A DNA stretch of 64,000 bases from Strigops habroptila. Taxonomy: Eukaryota > Chordata > Aves > Psittaciformes > Psittacidae. The DNA lies in assembly GCF_004027225.2 (NCBI RefSeq), contig NC_044278.2:77078923-77142922 (forward strand), written 5' to 3'. The translations under genes and the position numbers were made by a program. The notes under the pieces were generated by a model that saw only the letters and a program-made list of their open reading frames with translations, searched no databases and had not been told where the DNA came from. Below, one piece after another: positions 36,270 through 48,290 of the stretch. Positions within the stretch are counted from its first letter, which is position 1. The number at the start of each line of letters is the position of its first letter.

Positions 36270-37018
36270 CTGCAGTCCCAGGCACAGCTACAGGTTGGGC
36301 AGAGAAGGGATTCAGAGTAGCCCTGCAGAGAAGGACTTGGGGGTGTTGGTTGATGAGAAGCTTAACATGAGCCAGCAGTGTGTGCTTGCAGCCAGAAAGC
36401 CAACTGTATGCTGGGCTGCATCAAAAGAAGGATGACCAGCAGGTCAAAGGAAGTGATCTTACCCCTCTACTCTGCTCTCGTGAGACCCTACTTGGAGTAT
36501 TGTGTACAGTTCTGGTGTCCTCAACATAAAAAGGACATGGAGCTGTTGGAGCAAATCCAGAGGAGGGCCACGAGGATCAGAAGAGGGCTGGAGCACCTCC
36601 CGTATGAAGACAGGCTGAGAGAGTTGGGGCTGTTCAGCCTGGAAAAGAGAAGGCTGCGTGGAGACCTCATAGCAGCCTTCCAGTATCTGAAGGGGGTCTA
36701 CAAGGATGCTGGGGAGGGACTCTTCCTTAGGGACTGTAGTGGTAGGACAAGGGGTAATGGCTTCAAACTTCAAGAGGGGAAGTTTAGATTAGATATCAGG
36801 AAGTAGTTCTTTACAGTGAGGGTGGTGAGGCACTGGAATGGGTTGCCCAGGGAGGTTGTGGATGCTCCATCTCTGGCGGTGTTCAAGGCCAGGTTGAATG
36901 GAGTCTTGGGTGACATGTTTTAGTGTGAGATGTCCGTGCCCATGGCAGGGGGGTTGGAACTAGATGATCTTTAGAGTCCTTTCCAACCCTAACTATTCTA
37001 TGATTCTATGGTTCTATC
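36270..37018 (+). mobile_element. CR1 LINE, 5'-truncated, with intact 3' end
   Basis: The 5' side encodes the C-terminal part of CR1 ORF2. An uninterrupted frame at 36378-36806 carries the typical [18 protein letters not shown] and [19 protein letters not shown] segments. The CR1 3' UTR follows and ends in tandem ATTCTATG-like octamers at 36995-37017, the hallmark terminus of avian CR1. It is dead on arrival through 5' truncation, the usual result of aborted target-primed reverse transcription. Few stops in the coding remnant suggest moderate age. Confidence 0.95.
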
Positions 37019-40000
37019 AGCCTGTAGTGGTTTAGAAGCAAAAATATCTTTAATCATGCGCTTTTTTTTTTTTGTCATTTGTCACAGGAAATAACTTTGC
37101 AAAAATAAACATGAAACAAATTTCAGACAGTATTTAGTGTATTTTAAGTTAACGTTTTCAAATTATAAGCCACTTGAAAACTGTCAAAAAGGCAGCCTAC
37201 TTTTATAGCAGGCTTTCCTCTCATATTTGATTTCTTATTAGTGGAATCTCTGATTATTAATGTTTGTCACTAGGTTTCAAAGATATTTCTGAAATATTTT
37301 TTTCTTTATGAACACTGTGGTTACACAACACAGCTATGTGGTTGCCTAACTTGTTATGGTTACCTAACAATAAAATAATGGTTACTTTAACATTCAGTAT
37401 ACAAAGACGTTTTCTAAATTTACTGCTGTTAGGGGAAGTTGAGATCCCATGTAATTCAAATTAATGTGCATTGACCTGAGGGTATGAAATTTGGTGAGTT
37501 TTTTTAAATGCAAATATAAAAAATGCTTATTTGAATACCTATTTAGATGCACAGAATGGCTGTATACAGAAATAGGAGACACTGGTTGGCAATATTCTCT
37601 GTAATATAAGGAGCATATCTTCATCACGTATTGGAGCTTTTTGGTACTGAGATAGTGCACCTAGCAGTGTACCTAGCAAAACATCTGTCTGCCTGGAAGT
37701 TGGTTTTCTAGACTTCAGAGGTGATCAGAACAGATGAAGTTAGCATCCTAACTGTGAACATAAACCTGAAGTCCTGTCTCTGAAATCTGGTATTACACTC
37801 ATACCAGCCCACTTCATACCTCTGTTCATTCACAGGAGTCTTTGGTTAGAAATTTGAGCATGACTCACTCTTTTCAAAATATGGTACAAAATACATTCGA
37901 AGACACATACTGTACCTACATTTGTTTGTTTGTTTAGAGATTTTTACCTCAGAAATGGGAAACCTGGACTTATTGCTGATTTCAGGTTACTAGAATTCAA
38001 GATCATATCTTATAGTCTGAACAGCAAAGTTGTTCATTTCTCTATGCATGAATCACTGCATAAGAGAATGAAAAGCTGATAAAGTCACATGCAGATTAAT
38101 CAAGAAGAAACATGACTCCGGAGCACGCAAATCTGCGGGAAAACCCCCCAGGTTTCTAGTCACTACTCCCAGGGTCTGTAGTCTTTTCCTTACCCATGGT
38201 GTATTAGTCACTGGATTACATAACAACACAGAGAAGGGGAGATAGCTATGAAGTCTGCTACTTGCTAGGCATCATCATTTATGTGTTTTGATGAAACTGA
38301 TACATGCTTTTTTCTGATTTTGATTTGTTTCACAGCTAAAAAAATAAGCCACCTTCTATGGACCAATCTAGAATTCAATAGCTTAGGTGCAGTATTGTAA
38401 CATGTTGATTTACCAGTCTAAATAAATAAGACACATCATGAAAAGCAAGCACTTTTTTAACTAGATAGCTACTGAAATGAGAACTTTCTGGATCTCTTAT
38501 TTAGACATATGCACCTAAATTTATTAATTTCCAGTATAGGGATCTATAAATATAAATTTTGTTATCATTCAGCTCTGACTGCAGCCATAAGACCCAATTT
38601 GTAATGCACTATGCATAGTTTCTTGAGATTCATAGACATTCTATGGTTTTCTCTGAATGTTAATGTGAACAATGAAACTTTCAAAGATGACTCCTAGATT
38701 TGAGCACAACTTAAAAAGTCTAGAACTGTATTCATCCATACAAACGACTTCAGCAAACAAGACAATTGGATCTATATCTCTTTTTCACCATACAATAAGA
38801 TATTATAATACATGTGTTATGAAATAAAACCATTCCACATTACTCAAAATGAAATTGATAAAAGTATTTACCTTTTTTGGTATTTACCTTTTTACTCTGG
38901 TGAAAAGTTAGCATTTTAGTTCTTCAGTACTGTAAGTGATTTTTGTGGAAAGAGAAAGCATGCATCTTTTTAAGATGCACAAGTTCTCTGTAATCAGAGT
39001 GTTTTGTTAGTCTGATCCTATAGATATCCTTAATATATTTCTCACTGATCTCACTGGGATAGCCACATTCAGAGCAAATGGAGAACCGACCTTTATTATT
39101 TGCTAGGTCCTTCATTTGTCTTAAGATGTTTTATTGAGATGTGGGTACTATGCTGTTTCTAGCTGTGTATAGCTATATGTTATTTGCTTACATATCTTTC
39201 TATAGGTGGAGAAGTTTCTTTTGGTTCCTTTTTAAAATCATACCCAAATGTTTCTTATCAGTGCATTAATTTAGAATAATCTGCATTACCAAGAGAGATT
39301 TTTTCCTGATATAGTGGAAGTGGTATCTCACACTTTCCTTTTAACTCATTCATCTTTTCTCTATTTTTTAATATTTCTCAATTTCACCATTTATTTTGCA
39401 TCTTATTTCTTTCTGCTTGTTTGTTTGTTTGGGGGTTTTTTTTTGTGTGATGAGGAAATACTCTTTTTTGTTGTCTGGACATGTTGCAAACTCCATTTTA
39501 AATATATAACACTTTCTTGTTTCTGAATTGCATGTGTGGTTTTTTTTTTGTTTGTTTGTTTGCTTTTTATACAGGGCACATTTAATTTACATTCAGTTAT
39601 AAGTATATAAATACATTCAAATAGAAGTATATAAATGTGTTTACACACCTATGTACCTGTATATATAGAAGCCTCTGACAACAAACCTGATAGATGTTGA
39701 AAGTTCCCTAGTTATTTAACAATATTTCCTTGAAATTAACTCAGTAGGTTCTAGAAAAGTTTTATACCAAATTTTCTCAGTTCTACTCAGTTTCCTTTGA
39801 GTGTTTATATAACTTACAGCATGTTGCCATTGACAGCAAAAGACTTAGCAGGGAGCTTTACTTTTGCCTTGCTGTTAGTACCTTGGAATGGCAATTGTGA
39901 GACTCACAGACATATTCCAGGTTTTCTGACACCCAAGCGTCCCACACAAATGAGTAAAGCATGCCATGCATTTACCCTCAACTCTGTTTGGACTTCCCAC

Positions 40001-41876
40001 ACAGTAATATGGGATTCATGTTTGACTGTGATTGCTGTACAAGTTAAAAATGTATTGCATATATATTAATGCAGATGTATTCAATTCGTGGTTTTTTATA
40101 AATTATGCTCATAATTTTAAAAATTATTCTCTTCAGAATTATACATTTTTTTCACTTTGCAGTCTTCCAGAATGCATCGCATCTCTTCTCACCATAAGCA
40201 AAAACTATTATATTTTTTTAAACTTAGTTGCCTAAGAAAAGGCACCATCAAACCATATTTAGGTATTCAAGGAAATGGTCTGATTTTCTGAGGTGGTAAT
40301 ACTAATGGACATGTAAATGTATTTTGGACAATAATTGGAAGGTTTTTTTATGCATGCTTTTATTGCAATATGGCATTATTTCTATATTAAATTTATTTCT
40401 ATGATTTTAAGATCAAACTAAACATTCTCAAAATAGTAAATGGCCTTCCTGATAAGTGTAGAAGTGGAGAGTTTAATTTTGGAAAGGCAAAATGTCTGTT
40501 TGAAAGCTGAGGTTATCTGCCTTCTTGCTTCTCTTTCAATCTCCTCTTTCCCTCTTTCACCATTTACAAGCTATTAAATTTTTCATTTTGTGGCCTGCAC
40601 ATCTCCTGTCTGATCACTTGCCATTTCTGATGTCAGTTCAGCAGTTTCAAAAGCAGGGCTAGCTAAATAGCTTGTACATGTACCAGCTCTGTTTCACAAC
40701 AGAACAAAGGTACTCAACCTCCATTTTTGCAGGTAACTTAGCAGAAGTGTTGATGGATCTTTAGGTAGCTCTCAAGGCCAAAAAGTGCCAATAGCACTGT
40801 TATTCTTTTCATGAAGTAGAATTATGATGTATCACAGTTATTTTAAACGATCCCTGAGAAGTATTTTTTCAATGCAGCAACCTATGATCGCTTAACATGC
40901 TCACAGCACATTGGTCTAGTCAATGCTTAGGAGAAATGAAAGAGTTTTGTCATGTTGTTGTTTTATATATTTTCCCCAATAATATTGACTTAGATGTTAA
41001 AAGCATTCAAAAAACTCCCACAGCTAGCGTGTCAGACAGGCAGACTGCACACTTGTACACATACGCCCACCTACATGCTTACCTTGGATAGGTTTCATAA
41101 CATTCTCTGCTCCGAGATGTTGAAATCACATATTACATAAACACCCTAAACCCCCTTTTTTATCCCCTGCATCTGTGACAGCATTTCAAACAAATTTGGA
41201 TTTAATACTCATCATGAATGGCAGACAGTCGCACAGGTCAGCTTCTGCTGTCTCTGCAGAGCTCCATACAAGGGGTACCATCAGTGTGAATGAACCTGTT
41301 CTTACTAAAGTATATAAATCTGATAAAAACATAAAACCAGAAAAACACATGACATAACACTAGTCTGCTTACTCAGTCTTACTAATATACAAAATGGACA
41401 TATAGAGACATATAGATCTTTAAACCCAGAACCACTTTACAAATATTTAATGTGACTTATTTCATATAAACAGAGAACTTCACCTTTTCATTTGCACATT
41501 GTATCTGTAATGAGGTGATTCTATTAGACCAGAAATTTGAGTATAGAATCAGGAATTCATAGCACAAAGAACATTATAATTTTACAGCGACATATGTTTT
41601 ATTCCTATACAATACAGACATAGTGGATGGCTGAAGAAAAGCTTCATGTTACTGTAGAAAATATTTGATTAGTTTTCCTTAATTAACAAAATTTAAGCAT
41701 CACCAACATGTTGAAACATAAAATATTTACTTTTAAAAACATTCACAAATGGTAAAACCTTCAATGGGCATAAATCATGCTAAATCCAATGCGGGCTTGT
41801 CTCTCCCTGCTGACTGGAGTAAATTTACAGAAGACATCTGCAGATAGGATGAAGTCTTCATTGCAATATCCCAATT
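37019..41876. other. AT-rich gene desert, no gene recognised
   Basis: Nearly 5 kb has no supported gene or transposon. It contains T/GTTT-rich tracts (39415-39445 and 39538-39565) and repeated short AT motifs. The Phe-rich open frames near 39314-39526 come from these tracts. Confidence 0.6.
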
Positions 41877-41940
41877 AGAATCATAGAATCGTAGAATTGT
41901 TAGGGTTGGAAGGGGACTTAAAGATCATCTAGTTCCCCCT
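41877..41940 (-). mobile_element. CR1 LINE 3' end (part 1, split by an LTR)
   Basis: The reverse complement reads as the CR1 3' terminus, with two octamer-like units (ATCATAGAATCGTAGAAT on the + strand) and the GGTTGGAAGGGGAC segment. It breaks at 41940 where the LTR begins, and the same CR1 resumes at 42554. Confidence 0.92.
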
Positions 41941-42553
41941 TGTCCTGGGTTTCAGCTGTAACAGTTATTTTTCTCCTTCTTAGCAGCTGGTGCAGTGCTG
42001 CATTTTCGACTTTAGTCTGGGAAGAGTGCTGATAACACCAATGTTCTTAGTTGTTGCTAAATAATGTTTACTCCAACCAAGGACTTTTCAGTCTCTCATG
42101 CTGTGCCAGTGAGGAGGGGAAGCCGGGAGGAAGCAGAGACAGCACACCTGACCCAAACTGGCCAAAGGGGTATTCCATACCACAGCACATCATGCCCAGT
42201 ATATAGACTGGGGGGAGCTGGCCAGGAGGCCCAGATTGCTGCCCAGGTCAGGCTGGGTATCGGTCGGTGGGTGGCAAGCAATTGTATTGTGCATCGCTTG
42301 TGTTTATTGTTTTTTTTCCTTTTCCTCTTCTAGTTTTATATTCTCTCGCCTTGTGATTTCCCTTGTCATCATTATTACTGGTGGTAGTAGTAGTAGTTTT
42401 GTATTATAACTTAGTTACTGGACTCTTCCTATCTCAACCTGTGCGATTTACATTCTTTTGCTTCTCCTCCCTGTCCCTCCGGGAGCCAGGGGGGATGAAG
42501 GGGAGAGTGAGTGAACAGCTGCGTGAGTTACTAGCTGGGCTTAAACCACGACA
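41941..42553 (+). mobile_element. Solo LTR of an endogenous retrovirus, inserted in CR1
   Basis: This 613-base element begins TGTCCTGGG and ends ACCACGACA. It reads in + orientation with a TATATAG box near 42201. The other family copies lie reversed at 52593 and 61210. There is no internal region, so it formed by LTR-LTR recombination. The expected 5-bp duplication is not preserved (CCCCT left, CACTC right), although the CR1 reading resumes at that spot. Class assignment as ERVL-like rests on the 5-bp duplication at the sister copy. The open frame at 42064-42333 is not a gene. Confidence 0.93.
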
Positions 42554-43092
42554 CACTCACCATAGGTAGGGACACTTTCTAATAGACCAGGTCGCTCAAA
42601 GCCCTGCCCAACCTGGCCTTGAACACTTCCAGGGATGGGGCATCCGCAGCTTCTCTGGGCAACCTGTGCCAGAGTCTCATAGTAAAGTATTTTTTCCTAA
42701 TATCTACTGCCTTGTCTTGTCACTATATGCCCTTGTAAAAAGTCCTTCTTCAGCTTTCTCATAGGCCCCCTTTTTGCACTGGAAGGCTACTATAAGGTCT
42801 CCCTGGAAACTTCTCTTCTCCAGGCTTAACAAGCCCAACCCTCTCAGCCTGTCTTCATAGGAGAGGTGCTCCAGCCCTCTGATAAATCCTTGAGGCCCTC
42901 CTCTGGACTTGCTTGAGCACGTCCACATCCCTCTTGTATTAGGGGACCCGGAGCTGAATGCAGTACTGCACGTGGGGTCTCAAGAGAGCAGAGACCTCCT
43001 TTGACCTGCTGGCCATGTTCTTTTTGGTGCAGCCCAGCATAAGTTTGGCTTTCTGGGCTGCAAGCAGACACTGCTGGCTCATGTTGAGTCAT
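42554..43092 (-). mobile_element. CR1 LINE (part 2), 5'-truncated
   Basis: This continues the CR1 interrupted at 41940. It contains the 3' UTR and then the C-terminal ORF2 region on the minus strand, with the same conserved segments as the 36270 copy, broken by frameshifts. It ends near 43092, where similarity stops. With part 1 it forms one CR1 copy of about 600 bases. Confidence 0.92.
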
Positions 43093-43860
43093 GTTGTGTC
43101 ACAGCTGTCAGGACACTAGCTTCCAGCTGAGGAGTGTAGTGGCATCTTCTTAAACTCTTCCAGATAAATTGCTAAGACTATATTATTATTCTTTCCATCA
43201 GATGCCTCCTGCGGTATATATTACTGCTGCAAAAAATCGTGCAAAATACCTAAGTACTTTCTGACTATACCTTTTTCTCAAGCTACATGTAGCTTTTCCA
43301 AATTGTGTCGTCCATGAAATTTTTACTCATAAACTTGAGAACTCTCTGGTCTAGTTTTATATTTTCTCGGAAGTCACCTAGAATATGACTTAAAAAGCTG
43401 TTGCTTTTTAGAGAAGCCCCTGATAAATGCAAAATAACTTTCCTTGTCCAAGGTAAGCAAAGACAGCAGAGGAATGAAAAGTCATGCATGGCTGACACTG
43501 AAGTGGAGTACAGATCTCTTATAGATAATACACAGATGACATTTTTCAAAAGCTGTTCATTCTGTTACTCCTGTAGTGCTGCTGATGTCCATGGATCTTT
43601 GTATCTTTCTGCGTATGTTCCAGTCATGTTAGCAAGTATTACCCAGGTGCAGTTTTACCTTATGCAGCCAGGTACTACACTGTTGTGTAATTTTCCATGA
43701 TTTTCTGAAAGAAAATTTCTTTTCCCTAACCTTGAATGGACTTTTACATCTTACCATATAATTGTAACAAGAAATTCAGATGGGTAAGAGATTCTCCTTA
43801 CCATTTTCATATTAAATGACCTGTAATTGCACTTTTGGAACTAAAGAGGCTACTATATGT

Positions 43861-43935
43861 ACACATATATGTGTAGGTAGCTAGACAGATGGATAGACAG
43901 ACAGACAGTGCATGTGTGTGTGTGTGTACATACAA
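43861..43935. repeat. Composite microsatellite (ATAT / GACA / TG)n
   Basis: Successive short runs of ACATATAT, TAGA/GACAGACA and TGTGTGTG type occur within 75 bases. It is likely length-polymorphic. Confidence 0.8.
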
Positions 43936-46900
43936 ACCAAAGAGTATTTTAACATTTAGCAATGGCAATATAGATTTTTTTGAAACATTTGAGGCGTCAG
44001 AAGTTTTATATTTTAGGAGAAAATCTGTGCTTTGGTAGCTTAATTTTCAGCTGTTACAATGAAAATACTGCTCTTGAAAATATGCATCTTCACACACTTT
44101 CATGTGCAGTTATTTTCTGTCTGGCTTCTGTAGGATTCAGAGCTGACCTCTCAGCAAGGCTCTGTGGCAGTCTGGGTAGTCATGTAGAGTAATCCTCACT
44201 ATAAGAAGAACAGAATTTGTTTGTTTCATAATAAACATGATATGAAAAAAAAATTATATAGCCATGAAATGTGAATATTTCTATAAATATAAATATGTAT
44301 TCCCTTGCATATAGTATACAAATACTACTAAGAGGTAGTTGCAGTGGTCACCACATTTCTACAGCTAAGTTTGCAATTGAAGCAACTTGTATATTCACAA
44401 TGATTAGGGTTTTTTTGTTTTGTTGTTTTTGGTTTCTTTTTTTTTCACTTTAAAGCATATTTCTGTACAAAAGCTCATAGAGCTTTTGATTATAGACAAT
44501 TTATGAAAATGTAACTCTTATGAACATAACAGCAAAACTGTGGTGAATTGTTGCAAATGACACAGCAACAGACTTCTACCTGAACCTACCAGATAGAAAA
44601 TGGATGCACCACAACTCAAAGAGCCAACTACCAGAAATGTAGTGTTTCTAGTGATAACAGGGATGTTGCTATACAGCAAAATACTATGTCTGGTGTTTTT
44701 AATGATGTGCAAAATAGGTGTGCAATACTTATTTACATGTGTAATGCTGTCCAGATGGTAGCTACTAGATGCAATGACAGATAATACCTTTTCTGATGCT
44801 TTTTTTCCTTATAAATCAGTTACTGTCCCCAAACTGGAAATAAAGGAAAGTCTGTAAAAAAGAGGCAAGAGCTGAACTCAAGAGCTCCTGAGAATATGCA
44901 TTATTCCTTGCTTGAATGCTGTGAATGACAATTACTGCAAATGCATGAGGAGGTTCAGAGAAGATTCAGAATTCTCTTCTCTTTCCAGCCTTTCCTTTTT
45001 GGGTGCTGGCTGAGTTGACTGGTTGTGGAGGGAATTCACATATTCTGCTAAGGGACAACATGTGATTGACTTAATCAGTTGTAATTTAACATCTGAAAGT
45101 TAGACATCTAAAATCTGAGCCAGGCATTTTAGGATCCCTTTATAGTTAATTGAGAAAAATAAGATCCTCCAGGGATATTCATCTGTTCTATCTTATGATG
45201 AGGTTAATGACTCTCTAGAGGTGCCTGTTCCTTTCCATTAGCTGTAAAGGGAACAGCTACAGTGATAGTACTCTCTAGGATATGGTGAGGATATTTTACT
45301 TTAACCAGGCATTCTTCTTGGAGAGCAAAACTTGCCATCATTTTTTCTCAAGGCTCGGTATACTCAAGCTCATGTTCCTATTTGTTGAGACAACACCCAC
45401 TAAATCAGCTTGTGCAAATGAAACCGAGAACAAAATTTCATTGTCCCAGAGCATCTTTGCAGCGTAAGGACAAAAGTTGTATTCTAGGACTGGTTATAAC
45501 TGGAACACACAGAAAAAAATAGTTTTGTTCTGAATTAAAGTTTAACCTCTACAAATATAAATCAGGGAAGTTCAAGAGAGAGAAATTGGGGCATCATGTC
45601 TGCTTTCAGGCATAATGGTCTGGCTGCTTGCACTCTAAGACTTCATAAAGTTCAAATGGGCAGGATTTTTGTCAGGGCCAGTGGCCATGCCCAGCGGTGG
45701 AATATGGAATATATGGAATCACGCATATATTTGCATGATTTGACATTCGCAAATGTAAACATAGCATGCCCATACTTTCAATTATTCTGTACTCCAGCTT
45801 CGTTCCAGAAGCTGTGTGTCTGTGCTATTATAGCACTTTGTGCCAGGACGTCTAACATGCCTTCCTTTTCAGAGGGCTCCTGCAAAACTGTGCAGAAGCT
45901 CAGGCAGGGTAATGCACTGATCAACCTACCTGGCTCCAGGGTGCCTTAGGCTAAGGCACAGGCCAGGACAACATTTAGCTGCCTTTAGCCAGTCTAGCTA
46001 CATCCTTCAGCTACTCCTGAGTTTAAGTCAGCTACTGCTTCTAAATATAAAATTGCATTCCTGAATATAGCTCACTGTAGCCTGAGATCACTGTGCATAG
46101 CCATTCCTTAGATCTTACACTTGAGTTTCAGATTTTCCCCAGTAGCCTCAATTTGTGCCTTGATAATGCTGCAGAGGATCTTCTTGACATGATGGAGCAA
46201 CCCAAGCCTGCCCAAAAGCACTCAGCATCTGGTGTGACCTCCACCTTCTTCTAAAACAGAAGAGTAGCCTGATGTTTAAAATTAAGAACTTTGGAAGAGA
46301 AAAACTAAACCAAACACAACAAACCCATATATTCCTTTCACCAGTCTGAGGAATTCAGACCCTTATGACTCACCTGCAGAGAGAGTTTTCTGGACACAAC
46401 TCTACTAGCTTGTGAGTCTAAGGGTAAAGGGTCTGTGATGCACACACCAGGGACCAGAAATGGCTTATAATGCAGTCTGCGACCTGCTTCCTGACACACT
46501 TCTTTCTGAGGACACCCAAATCTCATCAAGGATTGGACTGTGCTGGGTGAATTGTTTCGGCAGCTTACAGCCAGCTCACTGGGGCTTTTTATCCTCAGGG
46601 CTCCCTCCTTGACATGCAGTAGGAAAAGTCCAGGGGTAAAGCAGAGACACATTTTGTAACTTGACTGGCAACTTCCAGCTTTGTGATAGCAATGAGTGTG
46701 GCTCCCTAGGCCTCAAAGGCCTTTCTAGCTGAAATAGTAGAAATACCTAGGAAATATCTAGGGTAGTCAATTTCAAATTCTCCTCATGCACTGAATAAAA
46801 ATTTCAAACACTTTATGTAAGATATATGTACAGCTGCAGTAACTATCATCAAAATGCAGATACTTCCACAGGTATCTCATAGTTGCCTTATTTTTTAATG

Positions 46901-48039
46901 GTTTTCATGTAGATGGATTTTTATAGCTTTCAGATAAATATTCCTGCCACTAAAGCATGAAATGTATAGGATATGTAGGATATTGCAAAAGAAAATGAGC
47001 ATTTAATAATTTTAAATCTCTTCTTCCATGAGAAGATAATAATTAATATATATTCCAAAATCCTGATGAATAGTGCATGTTTCTCAAACACAGTGGTGTA
47101 ATCAGGGTAGCTCCTTTGCCTAAAAAAAAATCTAACTCTGTGCTTTGATTGTGGATCATTGTGTATTAAGTTTTACTAAAGAGTATGTCATTGAGGTCCT
47201 GCTAACCTGTGTCTAGAGGATGAATGATTTAACAGAATCCATTAAGATGAAATAAAATACTCTTTCTAATCTAATATACAATATAGAAATAATTAAACAT
47301 CCTCTGCAAGATCAATAGTAAAATTAACTAAATTAAGAATTTCTTATTCTTGCTAGTGATGCAATTTTATTTACAACAGAGGACTGCTAGATATGCTTGA
47401 ATGATATACTGGGGCCTTGTTATCTGAATTTGATAATGCTGAAAAATCCTTTACAATACTTTGCTTTACTCAGGTTCTGGAATACAATTTCAATTGAATC
47501 AATTGTCTTTGCCTTACAGAAAGACAAAATTTTACTGATGAAAGGGCCAAAAGTGACCTGCAGTGAAGAGATACACTGGTCCAGACAATCTTTTTATCAT
47601 GTTGCCACTATTGGCAGAAGCATGTTGAGAATGTGCTTTTATTTTGTATTTATTTGAATTAGTGAGGGTCTGGATTGCTCCGATTCATTTAGAAGAAGCT
47701 TAGTTCCGTTATTCTGCTTTATCACTCATTCAGCAGGGTCTGTAGATGTCTAATCTAGTAATTATCACACTATCTTCCTTGGCCTCTACTAAGAAAATCA
47801 GAGCCAGTTTCCAAAAGGGGATGAAGTAAGAAACATTCTTTCTAATCTGCCTGATCTGAATTTTCCACTCTGTTGGGCAAAGGGGAGGGGTGAGGAAGGG
47901 GGATGGGAGAGAGAAAAAGAAATGCAGAAAAAAGCTAAAAAAAAAGGGAAAAATCTTGTTTCATTTTCTCAGGTAGTGATTGCTCGAGAGTTTTTGAACC
48001 TACTTTACAATATTAAACAGTTTATTTTATAGCGTATAA

Positions 48040-48290
48040 TAGCTTTTTAAGAGTAATTCAGTATTTCTACTATTGTGGCAGTGAATAGCCACAAAACATT
48101 TTGCAGCTTTCTGGCACCTGCATGAAGCTGTGACTTATGAATATGCTAATGAGACTGTAACCAGAACTGGCTCGGGTTCAACCTTTGCACAATTAGCGCT
48201 CAGGCTACCAGCACTGCTGGGAGGCTGGCTACAGAAAGTAATATTTAGATTGATCAGTTCAATGTAATGCACTTTCTTTGCATCAGAGAC
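48040..48290. promoter_or_regulatory. Candidate non-coding regulatory element
   Basis: This 250-base block has more varied composition than its flanks and several transcription-factor-like motifs: a TTGTGGC/GCCACAA inverted repeat (about 48074-48095), CACCTG (48115), an octamer-like ATGCTAAT (48142) and CAATTAGCGC (48190). It contains no transposon signature. The call is a guess from texture; conservation is untested. Confidence 0.2.

Noticed and set aside
42064..42333. 89-codon frame, also seen reversed at 52774-53040
   Set aside because: The same peptide-like reading appears because both are copies of one LTR. LTRs of this type do not encode a protein here.
45596..45949. 117-codon open frame in the desert
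   Set aside because: No domain, no promoter or splice context, and ordinary AT-rich surroundings. It may be a chance frame.
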